Positions 6,206 through 13,933 of a DNA stretch of 38,277 nt are shown piece by piece. A model generated the notes under the pieces. The model was not told where the DNA came from. It did not search any database and worked only from the letters and a program-made list of their open reading frames with translations. The stretch is from Ornithomonoglobus_A sp034090805 (GTDB taxonomy: Bacteria; Bacillota; Clostridia; UBA1381). Where the stretch lies: NCBI GenBank assembly GCA_034090805.1, contig JAXDRV010000007.1, positions 1-38,277 of the forward strand. Direction: 5' to 3'. The stretch's first letter is position 1, and every line of letters begins with the position of its first letter. The position numbers were made by a program, and so were the translations under genes.

Positions 6206-8719
6206 GTGGATATTATGAAAAGAGAGATAAAAATATTTATATCGGTTGTGCTGCTTATGCTTGTGGGAGCATCGGCTGTTTTTGCGGCAACAAGTACAGA
6301 TATGGAAAGACCGTTAAGAGTGCATAACGAGGGATTTGAAGCGCCGGTTATCACCAGGGAATATGAACAACCGAATATGGATGCTGTTCCGTATTGGAAA
6401 TCAACGGCATATGAAAAGAAAATAGAAATATTTCAAAGCAATAAAGGTACATATATACCGAATACACTTCTTGTTCCGAGAGCCGGTAAGCAGGCTGCGG
6501 AGTTAAATGCCGATGAAGAGAGTACATTATATCAGTATGTATACGGAGATCCCGGATCGGTATATGAGTGGGGTGTGAGCCATCGTGCAAGGCGTGATGG
6601 TGAGGATAATCCAACCGGCGATAAAGACACAATGGCTATTTTTATCGGACCGAAACAGCCTTTCGACCCCAAAAAGACCGCAAAAGCCGGCAAGGATCAG
6701 TTTATGAAAACGGTTGATTGGCTTGAGAGGCATATAAGTGACTTAAAATTTGCAGATTTAAAATACGGTGATTGCAGGGCATTTGAAGTGTTTACGACAA
6801 AGTTTGCGGCTAACGGCAAATTTGAGGGCGAAACCGATAGCGGATATGATAATGCAATATCACTCACCCAGACCGATACACATACGGAAAAATGGCAAGT
6901 TTGGATTGTGGTATCGTCAAAGGACAGTTGGTATGATTACGGTGTGACGGCTGCCGAGGACTGCGCCAAGAATAATGACGGATATGATGAGTATGCAGAG
7001 GAAACGATTACAAACTCATTAGCGGGTAAAGATGTTACGATAAGATACAAAATGCCCGATTATAATTATCGGTACACCGTTCCCGCAACAAGCACGAATG
7101 GAACAATTTATGCTTACTGTGCGTATGATGTAGCCTACACAGGCAACAGCAAACTTACCCATGGCAATATGGTGGACTATGCAAGAATGGGTATTCTTTC
7201 ACCTGTGCGTGTAACAAGTACGGAGGGCGGAAGTACGGACGTTACGCTGAATACTATGTCGACTGTGGTAACATCGGATAATCAATTCAGCACCGAAACG
7301 GCTGCCGGTAATGCGATGTCACTCGTTATCAAGCCGGGTATAGATAAATCGAGTCAGAAAACGTACACATTTATCGGAGCATACATAAATAATGAGTGGA
7401 AAAGCAGCTCTGATAGCAGTATATTTACCCCTAACGATGACGGTACATATACTCTTTCTTATACGGTAGAAGACGGAATGAACTCCATTCATATTATATT
7501 TGCAAAGCATCCGTATATTATCCATTCGCCAAACGGCGGAACGTATCAAGGAACCAAGCAAGACATCGCCGATGAAATAAAAGGTGTAGGCACAAAGGCC
7601 TATACAGGAGAACCCACGGCAAGCGGTGACTCAAGGTTTAAGTATTGGGAAATTGCGGGTGAGAATGTCAATGTAGGGGCAGAACACACCGTAGACATTG
7701 CCGAAGGCAGTGAAAAGGGAAAGTACAATATAACCGTAAAGGACGGTGCCGGTAATGAGGTTAAAACCATAAAGGATACGGATATAGTGGTGTTTATTGC
7801 GCATTACGAATATCCCCAGACCGTCAACATATACACCAAGGAAAAAGGAAAGTGGGCGCTGTCGGATGCGGGCGGCAGTGTTTCCATAAAATACAATAAC
7901 CAAACAACACCAAACACCGGAGAAACAACAAAAATATATGTTGAGGATAATACAACGGTTACGGTAACCGCAAATGCCAACGCAGAGTATTCGCTTGAAA
8001 GAATAGTGTCTAATGATACGGTAACAACAGAAAATGTGTTTATGTTTTATTCTGCCGGAGAAAGAGTCGTATCGGTGTACTTTATGTCGAGCGAGGTAGG
8101 AGCGGTTGTTTCGTATGTTGATGAGTTTAATAATACCGATACCGATTATTCATATGTATTGGATACAAATACAGGCAAAGAAACCAAGGTTTCAAACGTA
8201 GGCGGTGTTTACGGCAACACAGTTTCAACGGCATTCACAGGTTTCTGGGAGGGAGATGAAAATACCTACACATATGTTCAATGGGCTATTAATCTTCCGT
8301 TTGATAAGGAAACGATTTTGAAAAAGAATGGAATTATCGGTAATTTTGGTGATGTAAATGTTGAAGACGCTCCGTATAAAACCGATACGGCGGCGGTAAA
8401 TTCCAAATTCAGAGGCGGATTATACCACTGCGTTGACGGTAATACGGGAAAACAGCTGATTATGAACTTTCCGACGGTATTTACGGGTGCGTCAAGTATT
8501 TACAGTACGATTATCTTAGACGGTATCTACTCGCCGAATGCAACGGCTAAGCTGCGTTCGATTACCGAGATTAACGCAGCAGGAGGAAATCAGCTTGACG
8601 CAAACAACGGCTTTAGTGTTGGACTGGGAAAGTCAAGCAGTGAGATGAGTTATAAGTCGGCTGAAAACAATTATTATGTTACGGAATACAGTGAGGAGCA
8701 AGGCAATGAAAAGAACTAA
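6206..8719 (+). CDS. Large secreted protein of unknown function (about 837 aa)
   Basis: I do not recognise the family. After a short basic start (KREIKIF) comes a hydrophobic stretch ending in SAVFAA, a typical Sec signal peptide with cleavage near residue 28. The mature chain is rich in Thr, Ser, Asn, Gly, Tyr and Asp, as in surface or exported beta-rich proteins. A segment starting HSPNGGTYQGTKQDI resembles a Listeria-Bacteroides-type (InlB B-like) repeat, followed by further beta-sandwich-like stretches (VNIYTKEKGKW, VEDNTTVTVTANANAEY). I see no LPXTG motif, SLH domain or C-terminal membrane anchor. The start is uncertain: GTG at 6206 has GGAAGG eight bases upstream; ATG at 6215 is an alternative. 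The 3' end overlaps the next small gene by 14 bp. Confidence 0.8.
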   Translation: MDIMKREIKIFISVVLLMLVGASAVFAATSTDMERPLRVHNEGFEAPVITREYEQPNMDAVPYWKSTAYEKKIEIFQSNKGTYIPNTLLVPRAGKQAAELNADEESTLYQYVYGDPGSVYEWGVSHRARRDGEDNPTGDKDTMAIFIGPKQPFDPKKTAKAGKDQFMKTVDWLERHISDLKFADLKYGDCRAFEVFTTKFAANGKFEGETDSGYDNAISLTQTDTHTEKWQVWIVVSSKDSWYDYGVTAAEDCAKNNDGYDEYAEETITNSLAGKDVTIRYKMPDYNYRYTVPATSTNGTIYAYCAYDVAYTGNSKLTHGNMVDYARMGILSPVRVTSTEGGSTDVTLNTMSTVVTSDNQFSTETAAGNAMSLVIKPGIDKSSQKTYTFIGAYINNEWKSSSDSSIFTPNDDGTYTLSYTVEDGMNSIHIIFAKHPYIIHSPNGGTYQGTKQDIADEIKGVGTKAYTGEPTASGDSRFKYWEIAGENVNVGAEHTVDIAEGSEKGKYNITVKDGAGNEVKTIKDTDIVVFIAHYEYPQTVNIYTKEKGKWALSDAGGSVSIKYNNQTTPNTGETTKIYVEDNTTVTVTANANAEYSLERIVSNDTVTTENVFMFYSAGERVVSVYFMSSEVGAVVSYVDEFNNTDTDYSYVLDTNTGKETKVSNVGGVYGNTVSTAFTGFWEGDENTYTYVQWAINLPFDKETILKKNGIIGNFGDVNVEDAPYKTDTAAVNSKFRGGLYHCVDGNTGKQLIMNFPTVFTGASSIYSTIILDGIYSPNATAKLRSITEINAAGGNQLDANNGFSVGLGKSSSEMSYKSAENNYYVTEYSEEQGNEKN

Positions 8720-8903
8720 ATATATCAAACCGGAAATTTGCATACATAGCTTTGCCTGCGAATCCATTACGGCAATGCTGTCCGCGCGGCAAATAAACGG
8801 CAGCTATGCCGCAAGTGCGCTGGCAGGCTATACGCTGAGCAATGCTGCGGGAGATAATCAGCAAGTAACCACACTTAAAAACATATTTGAACTGAAATAT
8901 TAG
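8706..8903 (+). CDS. Small 'KPEI'-type protein (65 aa), coupled to the secreted protein
   Basis: The ATG at 8706 lies inside the last codons of the upstream gene (14-bp overlap), with GAGGAGCAAGG before it, so translation is probably coupled. The protein begins MKRTKYIKPEICIHSFACES. Short proteins with a K-Y-x-K-P-E-I start are common and uncharacterised in gut Firmicutes and Bacteroidetes; some resemble peptide precursors. The C-terminal half is small-residue rich (GSYAASALAGYTLSNAAGD). Two cysteines are present (residues 12 and 19). No maturation enzyme is nearby. A role together with the large secreted protein is inferred from coupling alone. Confidence 0.65.
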   Translation: MKRTKYIKPEICIHSFACESITAMLSARQINGSYAASALAGYTLSNAAGDNQQVTTLKNIFELKY

Positions 8904-8910
8904 TCAATTA

Positions 8911-8956
8911 AAAAGAGTAAATACGGAAAACTATTTTCTGTATTTACTCTTTTTTT
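8911..8956. terminator. Bidirectional terminator between convergent genes
   Basis: Arms AAAAGAGTAAATAC (8911-8924) and GTATTTACTCTTTT (8940-8953) pair perfectly, and the stem continues through one G-U pair into the loop. A T run follows on the plus strand and a second one on the minus strand, so it can serve both the secreted-protein operon and the SLH gene that converges from the right. Confidence 0.88.
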
Positions 8957-8963
8957 GCTATTA

Positions 8964-9965
8964 CTAAATCATTAATGAAACGAGTGAGCCCTCTACACCT
9001 TTGTAGAAGTCCATTTTTGCCGATGACGCATTAAGATAAACATACGGTGTATTAACTCTTACATCATAAAATTCACCCGAAATCGAAACATACGACTCAT
9101 CGGGCAGAGTTTTGCCGTTTGGCGCTGTTACCGGAGTTAAGTCCGTACCGCCGAGGATAAGCGTAACACCTTTGATGGTTGTATTCCGAATCGATAACGG
9201 CTCCTGCTTAACGCCGTATGTAACAATAAGATTTTTGTCTGTGTTAAGACCGTCAATTGTAATGCCGCCCTTGCGTACCAAAACCGCACCGTTAGGCTTT
9301 TTGTTCTTTAACGAATCCGCACTTGCCTGATCGTCAACATATGTGTCAACAAGCTTATCCATAATCAGCGCAAATTCGCCTCTTGTAATGGGTTCTGTCG
9401 GCTTAAGCTGACCGTTTATCCCCGTCCAGCCGCCGTTGCCTGAAATATACTTTGCATAATTAAAAGCCCACGGGGCGATCATATTCTTGTCGGAAAATGA
9501 GTCAAGAACGCTTGCGTCACAATCGCTTACCATGCCCTTTAACGACTTATACGGCTCAAAACCGAAAAGTCTTGAAAGAACGGTATATGTTTCCTGGAAA
9601 GTGATGTTTGCGTTGGGGTTGAAGTTATTATGCTCATCACCCTTGAATGCACCCATAGCGACTGCCTTTGAAACGTAATCCGCATACCATGCGTCTGACG
9701 GAACATCGTTAAAGGTGTCGGGAGAGGTGTTCTCCGCACTGAACGCTCTTACCGTAATTGCAGCCATCTGCGCTCTTGTTATGTTGTCATTCGGTGCGAT
9801 AAGATCATCCGACACACCCTGCATCAAACCTACATCAACGGCACGCTGCAAAGCACCGCCGATTTCTCCGTCCGGCATATCCGAAAACGCAGCAGCCGAT
9901 AAGCTGAGTCCTATACACAATGACATTGCCGAAGCGCATGATAATATTTTGGTTAATTTTTTCAT
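8964..9965 (-). CDS. S-layer homology (SLH) domain protein, secreted
   Basis: This 333-residue protein has a signal peptide (MKKLTKILSCASAMSLCIG to AAAF) and three consecutive SLH domains: about residues 27-75 (FSDMPDGEIGGAL to ITRAQMAAITVRAF), 83-135 (FNDVPSDAWYADYV) and 155-210 (FSDKNMIAPWAFNY to ITRGEFALIMDKLV). SLH triplets bind pyruvylated secondary cell-wall polymer and hold proteins on the Gram-positive surface. The remaining 120 residues have repeated short beta-strands (GGITIDGLNTDKNLIV, NTTIKGVTLILGG) without a known catalytic signature. It has AGAGG before the ATG and its own consensus promoter. Confidence 0.93.
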   Translation of the reverse strand: MKKLTKILSCASAMSLCIGLSLSAAAFSDMPDGEIGGALQRAVDVGLMQGVSDDLIAPNDNITRAQMAAITVRAFSAENTSPDTFNDVPSDAWYADYVSKAVAMGAFKGDEHNNFNPNANITFQETYTVLSRLFGFEPYKSLKGMVSDCDASVLDSFSDKNMIAPWAFNYAKYISGNGGWTGINGQLKPTEPITRGEFALIMDKLVDTYVDDQASADSLKNKKPNGAVLVRKGGITIDGLNTDKNLIVTYGVKQEPLSIRNTTIKGVTLILGGTDLTPVTAPNGKTLPDESYVSISGEFYDVRVNTPYVYLNASSAKMDFYKGVEGSLVSLMI

Positions 9966-10004
9966 GATTTTTTACCTCTTTTCAAATTGTTGTGTTTTAA
10001 GAAT

Positions 10005-10033
10005 ATTATACTAAATTTTTGCATGGCTGTCAA
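10005..10033 (-). promoter_or_regulatory. Promoter of the SLH gene
   Basis: On the minus strand a perfect TTGACA (10028-10033) and TATAAT (10005-10010) are separated by 17 bp, about 40 bp before the SLH start codon. Confidence 0.92.
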
Positions 10034-10076
10034 TGGTTGTTGGTTTATTGTTATAATGTGATTTTTTTATTTAATA

Positions 10077-10105
10077 TTGACATTGTCGGAAAAATATTAT
10101 ATAAT
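10077..10105 (+). promoter_or_regulatory. Consensus promoter firing into repeat element E1
   Basis: TTGACA (10077-10082) and TATAAT (10100-10105) are separated by exactly 17 bp. The last bases of the -10 box are also the first bases of element E1 copy B (TAATG), and the predicted start near 10112 coincides with the first large hairpin. No plus-strand gene follows; the AEC gene beyond the element is on the opposite strand. Confidence 0.75.
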
Positions 10106-10361
10106 GACTGCTGAACAATTATGAAACGCAGCCGCATAGCGGCTTAAAAGCGTTTCATAATTGTTCAGGTGCAAGAATTTTTTCATAAATATGAAAAAAT
10201 CCTTGCACCCCCCAAATAAATATTTTGTTCTCAAAATATTTATTTGGGCAGACTTTATCAATGCGAACTGTGTAAAATCTCTGATTTTACACGAAAAATT
10301 TTGACAATAGTCATAATTTTTCCAAATGCGGTTGAAAATCGCATTTGTTCAGTGAGCATTA
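10102..10361 (-). repeat. Palindromic repeat element E1, copy B (complete)
   Basis: This is the only complete copy in the window, oriented opposite to copies A and C. Six hairpins follow one another with almost no spacer: 10112-10167, 10168-10208, 10211-10248, 10270-10292, 10295-10320 and 10323-10347. Ends are imperfect inverted repeats of the form TAATG-N4-CTGAACAA. Against copy A it differs by two extra G between hairpins and small changes in the 10168-10208 arm, one of which keeps pairing as G-U. It fills the gap between the SLH promoter and the AEC gene. No coding potential is evident, and a clear target duplication is not visible. Confidence 0.88.
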
Positions 10362-10449
10362 ATTAAATACATAGTTTTTATCCACCTAACATAATACCAC
10401 AAATATTTCTGTTTTTCAATAGGTTTGTGATATTTTTCACAAAAAAATT

Positions 10450-11400
10450 TTACGAAATATATCCCATAAATCGGCATATAAAAATCCAGAACGTCAGTGT
10501 CACCGATGACAGGAGCGTTGTCATTACTATAACGCTTGATGTCAGAACATAATCGTTGTGCATATTTTTTGCCATTATGTAGCTTGAGGGAGTAGTCGGT
10601 GAGCCGAGCATTATTATAAGTGCCACAAGCGCCTGATCTCTCCAGCCGAATTTAATCGAAACCGCAAGAAAGACCGCCGGTATAACGATAAGCTTTATAA
10701 CGGACGCTGCGATTGTCGGCTTAAGCTTTTTTAAAGCCTTTGTTCCCTCAAAGCCCGCGCCCAAAGCAATCAGCGTAAGCGGCGAGGCAAGCGAGCCGAG
10801 GCTTGTTAGGGTTTTGTTTATTATATGCGGCAGCTTTAAATTCACTGCCGCCGCAAGCACTCCGAGAGCGATGCTTATGATGATCGGATTTTTCAGTATG
10901 TTGATTACGGATTTTTTGAGGTGCTGCGCCGCTCCGCCTGTGTTTTCCGTTCCCTCGAACGTCAGCACAAGCACCGCATATATATTGTAAAGCGGAACGC
11001 AGCCGATAATCACAACGGGAGCCATGCCGGGACTGTCGTAGATATTTGTTATAAAAGCAATGCCGAGAACCGCAACGCTGCTGCGGTAGCACGCCTGCAC
11101 GAATGCGCCCGTCAAGGATTTGTCCTTTATAAATATCCTTGCGCCTATCCATGTGCCGAAAAACATCACCGTCGTCACAGCCGCACAGAAAAGCGCATAC
11201 CGTCCGTCGAACGATTCGTGGATATTTGTTGCCGCAAGGTCGGTAAAGAGCATCAGCGGCAGTGTTACCTTGAAGTTGAATTTGTCTGCCGAGTCGACAA
11301 AGCCCTGCGAAAGTATTCCGATGCGCCGCAGAACCTGTCCGATGAGCATGATTAAAAATACGGGTATCGTGGCGTTAAGACTGTATATTAAGCTGTCCAA
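10450..11400 (-). CDS. AEC (auxin efflux carrier) family transporter
   Basis: This 316-residue, strongly hydrophobic protein has about ten membrane segments in the pattern of the AEC family (bile/auxin transporter fold). Family-like stretches are FLIMLIGQVLRRIGIL near the N-terminus, FNFKVTLPLMLF and LIIMLGSPTTPSSYIMAKNM near the C-terminus. AEC members export or import small organic anions such as malate or malonate; the substrate cannot be read from sequence. The start appears to be a TTG at 11400 with GGGTGATG upstream. It follows prfA by 14 bp and is probably co-transcribed with it. Confidence 0.88.
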   Translation of the reverse strand: MDSLIYSLNATIPVFLIMLIGQVLRRIGILSQGFVDSADKFNFKVTLPLMLFTDLAATNIHESFDGRYALFCAAVTTVMFFGTWIGARIFIKDKSLTGAFVQACYRSSVAVLGIAFITNIYDSPGMAPVVIIGCVPLYNIYAVLVLTFEGTENTGGAAQHLKKSVINILKNPIIISIALGVLAAAVNLKLPHIINKTLTSLGSLASPLTLIALGAGFEGTKALKKLKPTIAASVIKLIVIPAVFLAVSIKFGWRDQALVALIIMLGSPTTPSSYIMAKNMHNDYVLTSSVIVMTTLLSSVTLTFWIFICRFMGYIS

Positions 11401-11414
11401 AATTCATCACCCGT

Positions 11415-12482
11415 CTATTCCGCCTGTGAAAGCTTTGCTGCCTGGTCGGCGGTTATGAGAGCGTCTATTACTTCGTCCATATTTCCGTCGAGTATCTGTT
11501 CAAGCTTGTAAAGCGTCAGGTTGATTCTGTGATCCGTAACACGTCCCTGGGGGAAGTTGTACGTTCTTATACGTTCGCTTCTGTCGCCTGAGCCCACCTG
11601 TGACTTTCTTTCGTCGGCTATTTCCTTGTTCCGCTGTTCCTCCATGACCTCGTAAATTCTTGAACGCAGAATTTTCATTGCCTTGTCCTTATTTTTGTGC
11701 TGAGATTTTTCGTCCTGGCACGAAACAACGATACCCGTTGGAAGATGCGTTATGCGGACGGCGGAGTCGGTGGTGTTTACGCATTGACCGCCGGGGCCTC
11801 CGGCTCTGAATACGTCGATTCTCAGGTCGTTCGGGTTGATGTCGACTTCAACCTCCTCAACCTCCGGCAAAACGGCAACCGTGACCGCCGAGGTGTGGAT
11901 ACGTCCGCTCGATTCAGTTTCGGGGACACGCTGAACTCTGTGCACACCGCTTTCAAATTTAAGACGGCTGTATGCGCCCTGACCCTCTATTGAAAAGCAA
12001 ACCTCCTTGTAGCCGCCGATGTCGGTGGGATTGGAGCTGAGAATATCGAGCTTCCAGTGCTTTGATTCTGCGTACATTGAGTACATTCTCATTAAATCCG
12101 CAGCAAATAAAGCAGCCTCATCGCCGCCCGTTCCGCCTCGTATTTCAACGATGACATTCTTTTCATCGTTGGGGTCTTTGGGAAGAAGAAGGATTTTTAA
12201 TTCCTCGCTTACCGTTTCGAGTGTTTCCTCCGCTTCAGCAAGCTCAAGCTTTATCAGCTCCTCAAATTCCTTGTCCTGTCCCGCTTCGAGCATTTCCTTG
12301 TCGTCTGCAATAGTCTGCTTTGCGGTTTTGTATTCCTTGTATTTGTTCACAATCGGAGTAAGATCCGAATGCTCCTTGCAGTATTTCCGCCATGAGGTCT
12401 GGTCGGCGATTATTTCGGGGTCGCTTATCTTTTCCGAAACAAGCGCAAATCTTTCCTCAAGCGCATCAAGCTTGTCAAACAT
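11415..12482 (-). CDS. prfA: Peptide chain release factor 1
   Basis: RF1 ends translation at UAA and UAG. The 355-residue protein has the peptidyl-hydrolysis motif GGQ in RAGGPGGQCVNTTDSAVR and the RF1-type stop-recognition P-x-T in VQRVPETESSGRIHTSA, which separates it from RF2 (S-P-F) and needs no programmed frameshift. The N-terminal coiled-coil region and the C-terminal domain are intact and of normal length. AAGGAG precedes the ATG. It leads a two-gene operon with the AEC transporter. Confidence 0.97.
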   Translation of the reverse strand: MFDKLDALEERFALVSEKISDPEIIADQTSWRKYCKEHSDLTPIVNKYKEYKTAKQTIADDKEMLEAGQDKEFEELIKLELAEAEETLETVSEELKILLLPKDPNDEKNVIVEIRGGTGGDEAALFAADLMRMYSMYAESKHWKLDILSSNPTDIGGYKEVCFSIEGQGAYSRLKFESGVHRVQRVPETESSGRIHTSAVTVAVLPEVEEVEVDINPNDLRIDVFRAGGPGGQCVNTTDSAVRITHLPTGIVVSCQDEKSQHKNKDKAMKILRSRIYEVMEEQRNKEIADERKSQVGSGDRSERIRTYNFPQGRVTDHRINLTLYKLEQILDGNMDEVIDALITADQAAKLSQAE

Positions 12483-12514
12483 ATATAAATCTCCTTGGTT
12501 GTGTGTTTTTAGCT

Positions 12515-12543
12515 ATTATATCACACTGCGGCGCACAGGTCAA
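12515..12543 (-). promoter_or_regulatory. Promoter of prfA
   Basis: On the minus strand TTGACC (12538-12543) and TATAAT (12515-12520) are separated by 17 bp, about 30 bp before the prfA start codon. Confidence 0.88.
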
Positions 12544-12584
12544 GCGTTTGGGAAAATCAATTTTTACATTTTGGCGAAAAATCC

Positions 12585-12613
12585 TTGACAAGCCGCTTTT
12601 TCGGTGTTATAAT
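12585..12613 (+). promoter_or_regulatory. Promoter of the aldolase-like gene
   Basis: A perfect TTGACA (12585-12590) and TATAAT (12608-12613) are separated by 17 bp. The leader then contains a hairpin (CGCAGG at 12639-12644 with CCTGCG at 12652-12657, extended by three further pairs) before the GGAGG site and the ATG at 12687. No U-tract follows the hairpin. Confidence 0.92.
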
Positions 12614-12686
12614 GTTTAATGCTGCAAAGGCAGTGCTTCGCAGGAATGAGCCCTGCGGGGAAGTAATACGGTAGGAGGAATTTAAT

Positions 12687-13661
12687 ATGGGAACAAAAGG
12701 TACACTTTTGACCTTCCGTCCCGACATAAAGGTCGTGGACGCAACACTTCGTGACGGAGGTCTTGTCAACAATTTTTATTTTGATGAGGAGTTCGTTAAG
12801 GAGCTTTATCAGGCAAACATCAAGGCGGGCGTGGATTACATGGAGTTCGGATATAAGGCGTCGAAGGATTTGTTTGACGTGAACAAATTCGGACCGTGGA
12901 AATTCTGCAATGAGGAAGATATTCGGAAAATTGTCGGCAATAATGACAGTGATATGAAAATTGCGGTCATGGCGGACGTGGGAAGAACGGAAATGGACGA
13001 TATTCCGGATAAAAGCGAAAGCGTGGTTGATATTATCCGCATTGCAACGTATATCCACCAAATCCCGGCGGCGATTGAAATGATAGAGCTGTGCCACGCA
13101 AAGGGCTATGAAACGAGCGTAAACATCATGGCGGTTTCAACCGCAAATTACAAGGATATTGAACAGGCGCTTGACCTTTTGGGCGAAAGCAGCGTCGATG
13201 TGATTTATATAGTAGACAGCTACGGGGCGCTTTACCCGGAGCAAATCCGTGAGCTTAGCGAGATGTACTGCAATGCTGCGGAAAAATACGGCAAAAAGGT
13301 GGGCATACACGCTCACAATAATCAGCAGATGGCATTTGCCAATACGATAGAGGCTGCGGCGCACGGCGTAAGCTACCTTGACGCAACCATGATGGGCATG
13401 GGAAGAGGTGCCGGAAACTGCATACTTGAGGGACTTATGGGATTTTTGAAAAATCCGAGATACAGGCTTATATATGTTCTGAAGTTCATTCAGGAGCATA
13501 TGCTCAAGCTCAAGGCACAGGGTCTTGAATGGGGCAGTGATATACCGTATCTGATTACGGGTCTGCTAAATCAGCATCCGAGAGCGGCAATTCAGCAGAT
13601 GAAGGATAAAAACACCGATTATGTCGATTTCTACAAGGAAATTTGGGACAGAGAATATTAA
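12687..13661 (+). CDS. DRE-TIM metallolyase family aldolase-like protein (HMGL-like)
   Basis: The 324-residue protein has the HMG-CoA lyase-like TIM-barrel signature: VVDATLRDGG at residues 16-25 (Arg22-Asp23 of the DRE motif), the metal-binding HAHNN at residues 208-212, and DSYGALYPEQI between them. The family includes 4-hydroxy-2-oxovalerate aldolase and citramalate or isopropylmalate synthases. The length and the LRDGGLVNN start match the uncharacterised 'aldolase catalytic domain' proteins of Firmicutes rather than a named enzyme. No acetaldehyde dehydrogenase partner is nearby. It is a single-gene unit with AGGAGG before the ATG, a perfect promoter and a terminator. The substrate is unknown. 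Confidence 0.88.
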   Translation: MGTKGTLLTFRPDIKVVDATLRDGGLVNNFYFDEEFVKELYQANIKAGVDYMEFGYKASKDLFDVNKFGPWKFCNEEDIRKIVGNNDSDMKIAVMADVGRTEMDDIPDKSESVVDIIRIATYIHQIPAAIEMIELCHAKGYETSVNIMAVSTANYKDIEQALDLLGESSVDVIYIVDSYGALYPEQIRELSEMYCNAAEKYGKKVGIHAHNNQQMAFANTIEAAAHGVSYLDATMMGMGRGAGNCILEGLMGFLKNPRYRLIYVLKFIQEHMLKLKAQGLEWGSDIPYLITGLLNQHPRAAIQQMKDKNTDYVDFYKEIWDREY

Positions 13662-13663
13662 TG

Positions 13664-13693
13664 AAAAACCTGCGGCAGCACCGCAGGTTTTTT
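13664..13693 (+). terminator. Terminator of the aldolase-like gene
   Basis: AAACCTGCGG (13666-13675) and CCGCAGGTTT (13681-13690) form a perfect 10-bp stem with loop CAGCA, followed by further T. Confidence 0.95.
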
Positions 13694-13698
13694 GTATT

Positions 13699-13868
13699 AT
13701 CCGATACAAGCGAGCAAACTGCTCAAAGGGGTGGGCGGTTTGCTCCGACACGTCAAAGCGAGCCTGTGAATTGTGGAAAGGGTAACGCCGCCGGAGTGGA
13801 CAGCGTTAAATAATCGGCTCATGTGCGTATTGCGACAGATGCACACCGTACCGCCAAATGTATCGGAT
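13699..13868 (+). ncRNA. Candidate structured RNA of about 170 nt
   Basis: A 10-bp helix (13699-13708 with 13859-13868) encloses the region. Inside are an 11-bp stem with one G-U pair (13712-13722 with 13735-13745), a 5-bp stem GAGCC/GGCTC (13760-13764 with 13816-13820) enclosing TAACGC/GCGTTA (13783-13788 with 13803-13808), and TGTGC/GCACA (13822-13826 with 13841-13845). The G-U pair favours the plus strand. The joining segments are purine-rich and unpaired, as in conserved RNAs. No open reading frame fits. Size and layout recall the raiA motif RNA of Clostridia, but this is from memory and unverified. A weak GCCG/CGGC hairpin and T-rich tract at 13880-13910 may be its 3' end. No convincing promoter was found; a TATTAT at 13695-13700 lacks a -35 box. 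Confidence 0.55.
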
Positions 13869-13933
13869 CATTAAGTCAGCCGGGGTTACGGCATAATGCG
13901 TATTTGTTTTGTGATTATATTAACTGTGTTTTC

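Noticed and set aside
10362..10449. Additional gene or RNA between E1 copy B and the AEC transporter
   Set aside because: The 88 bp are AT-rich and show no reading frame, stable hairpin or promoter that I could support.
13880..13910. B12-type or other known riboswitch near the candidate RNA
   Set aside because: The B12 box and other familiar conserved cores are absent, and no plus-strand gene follows within range.
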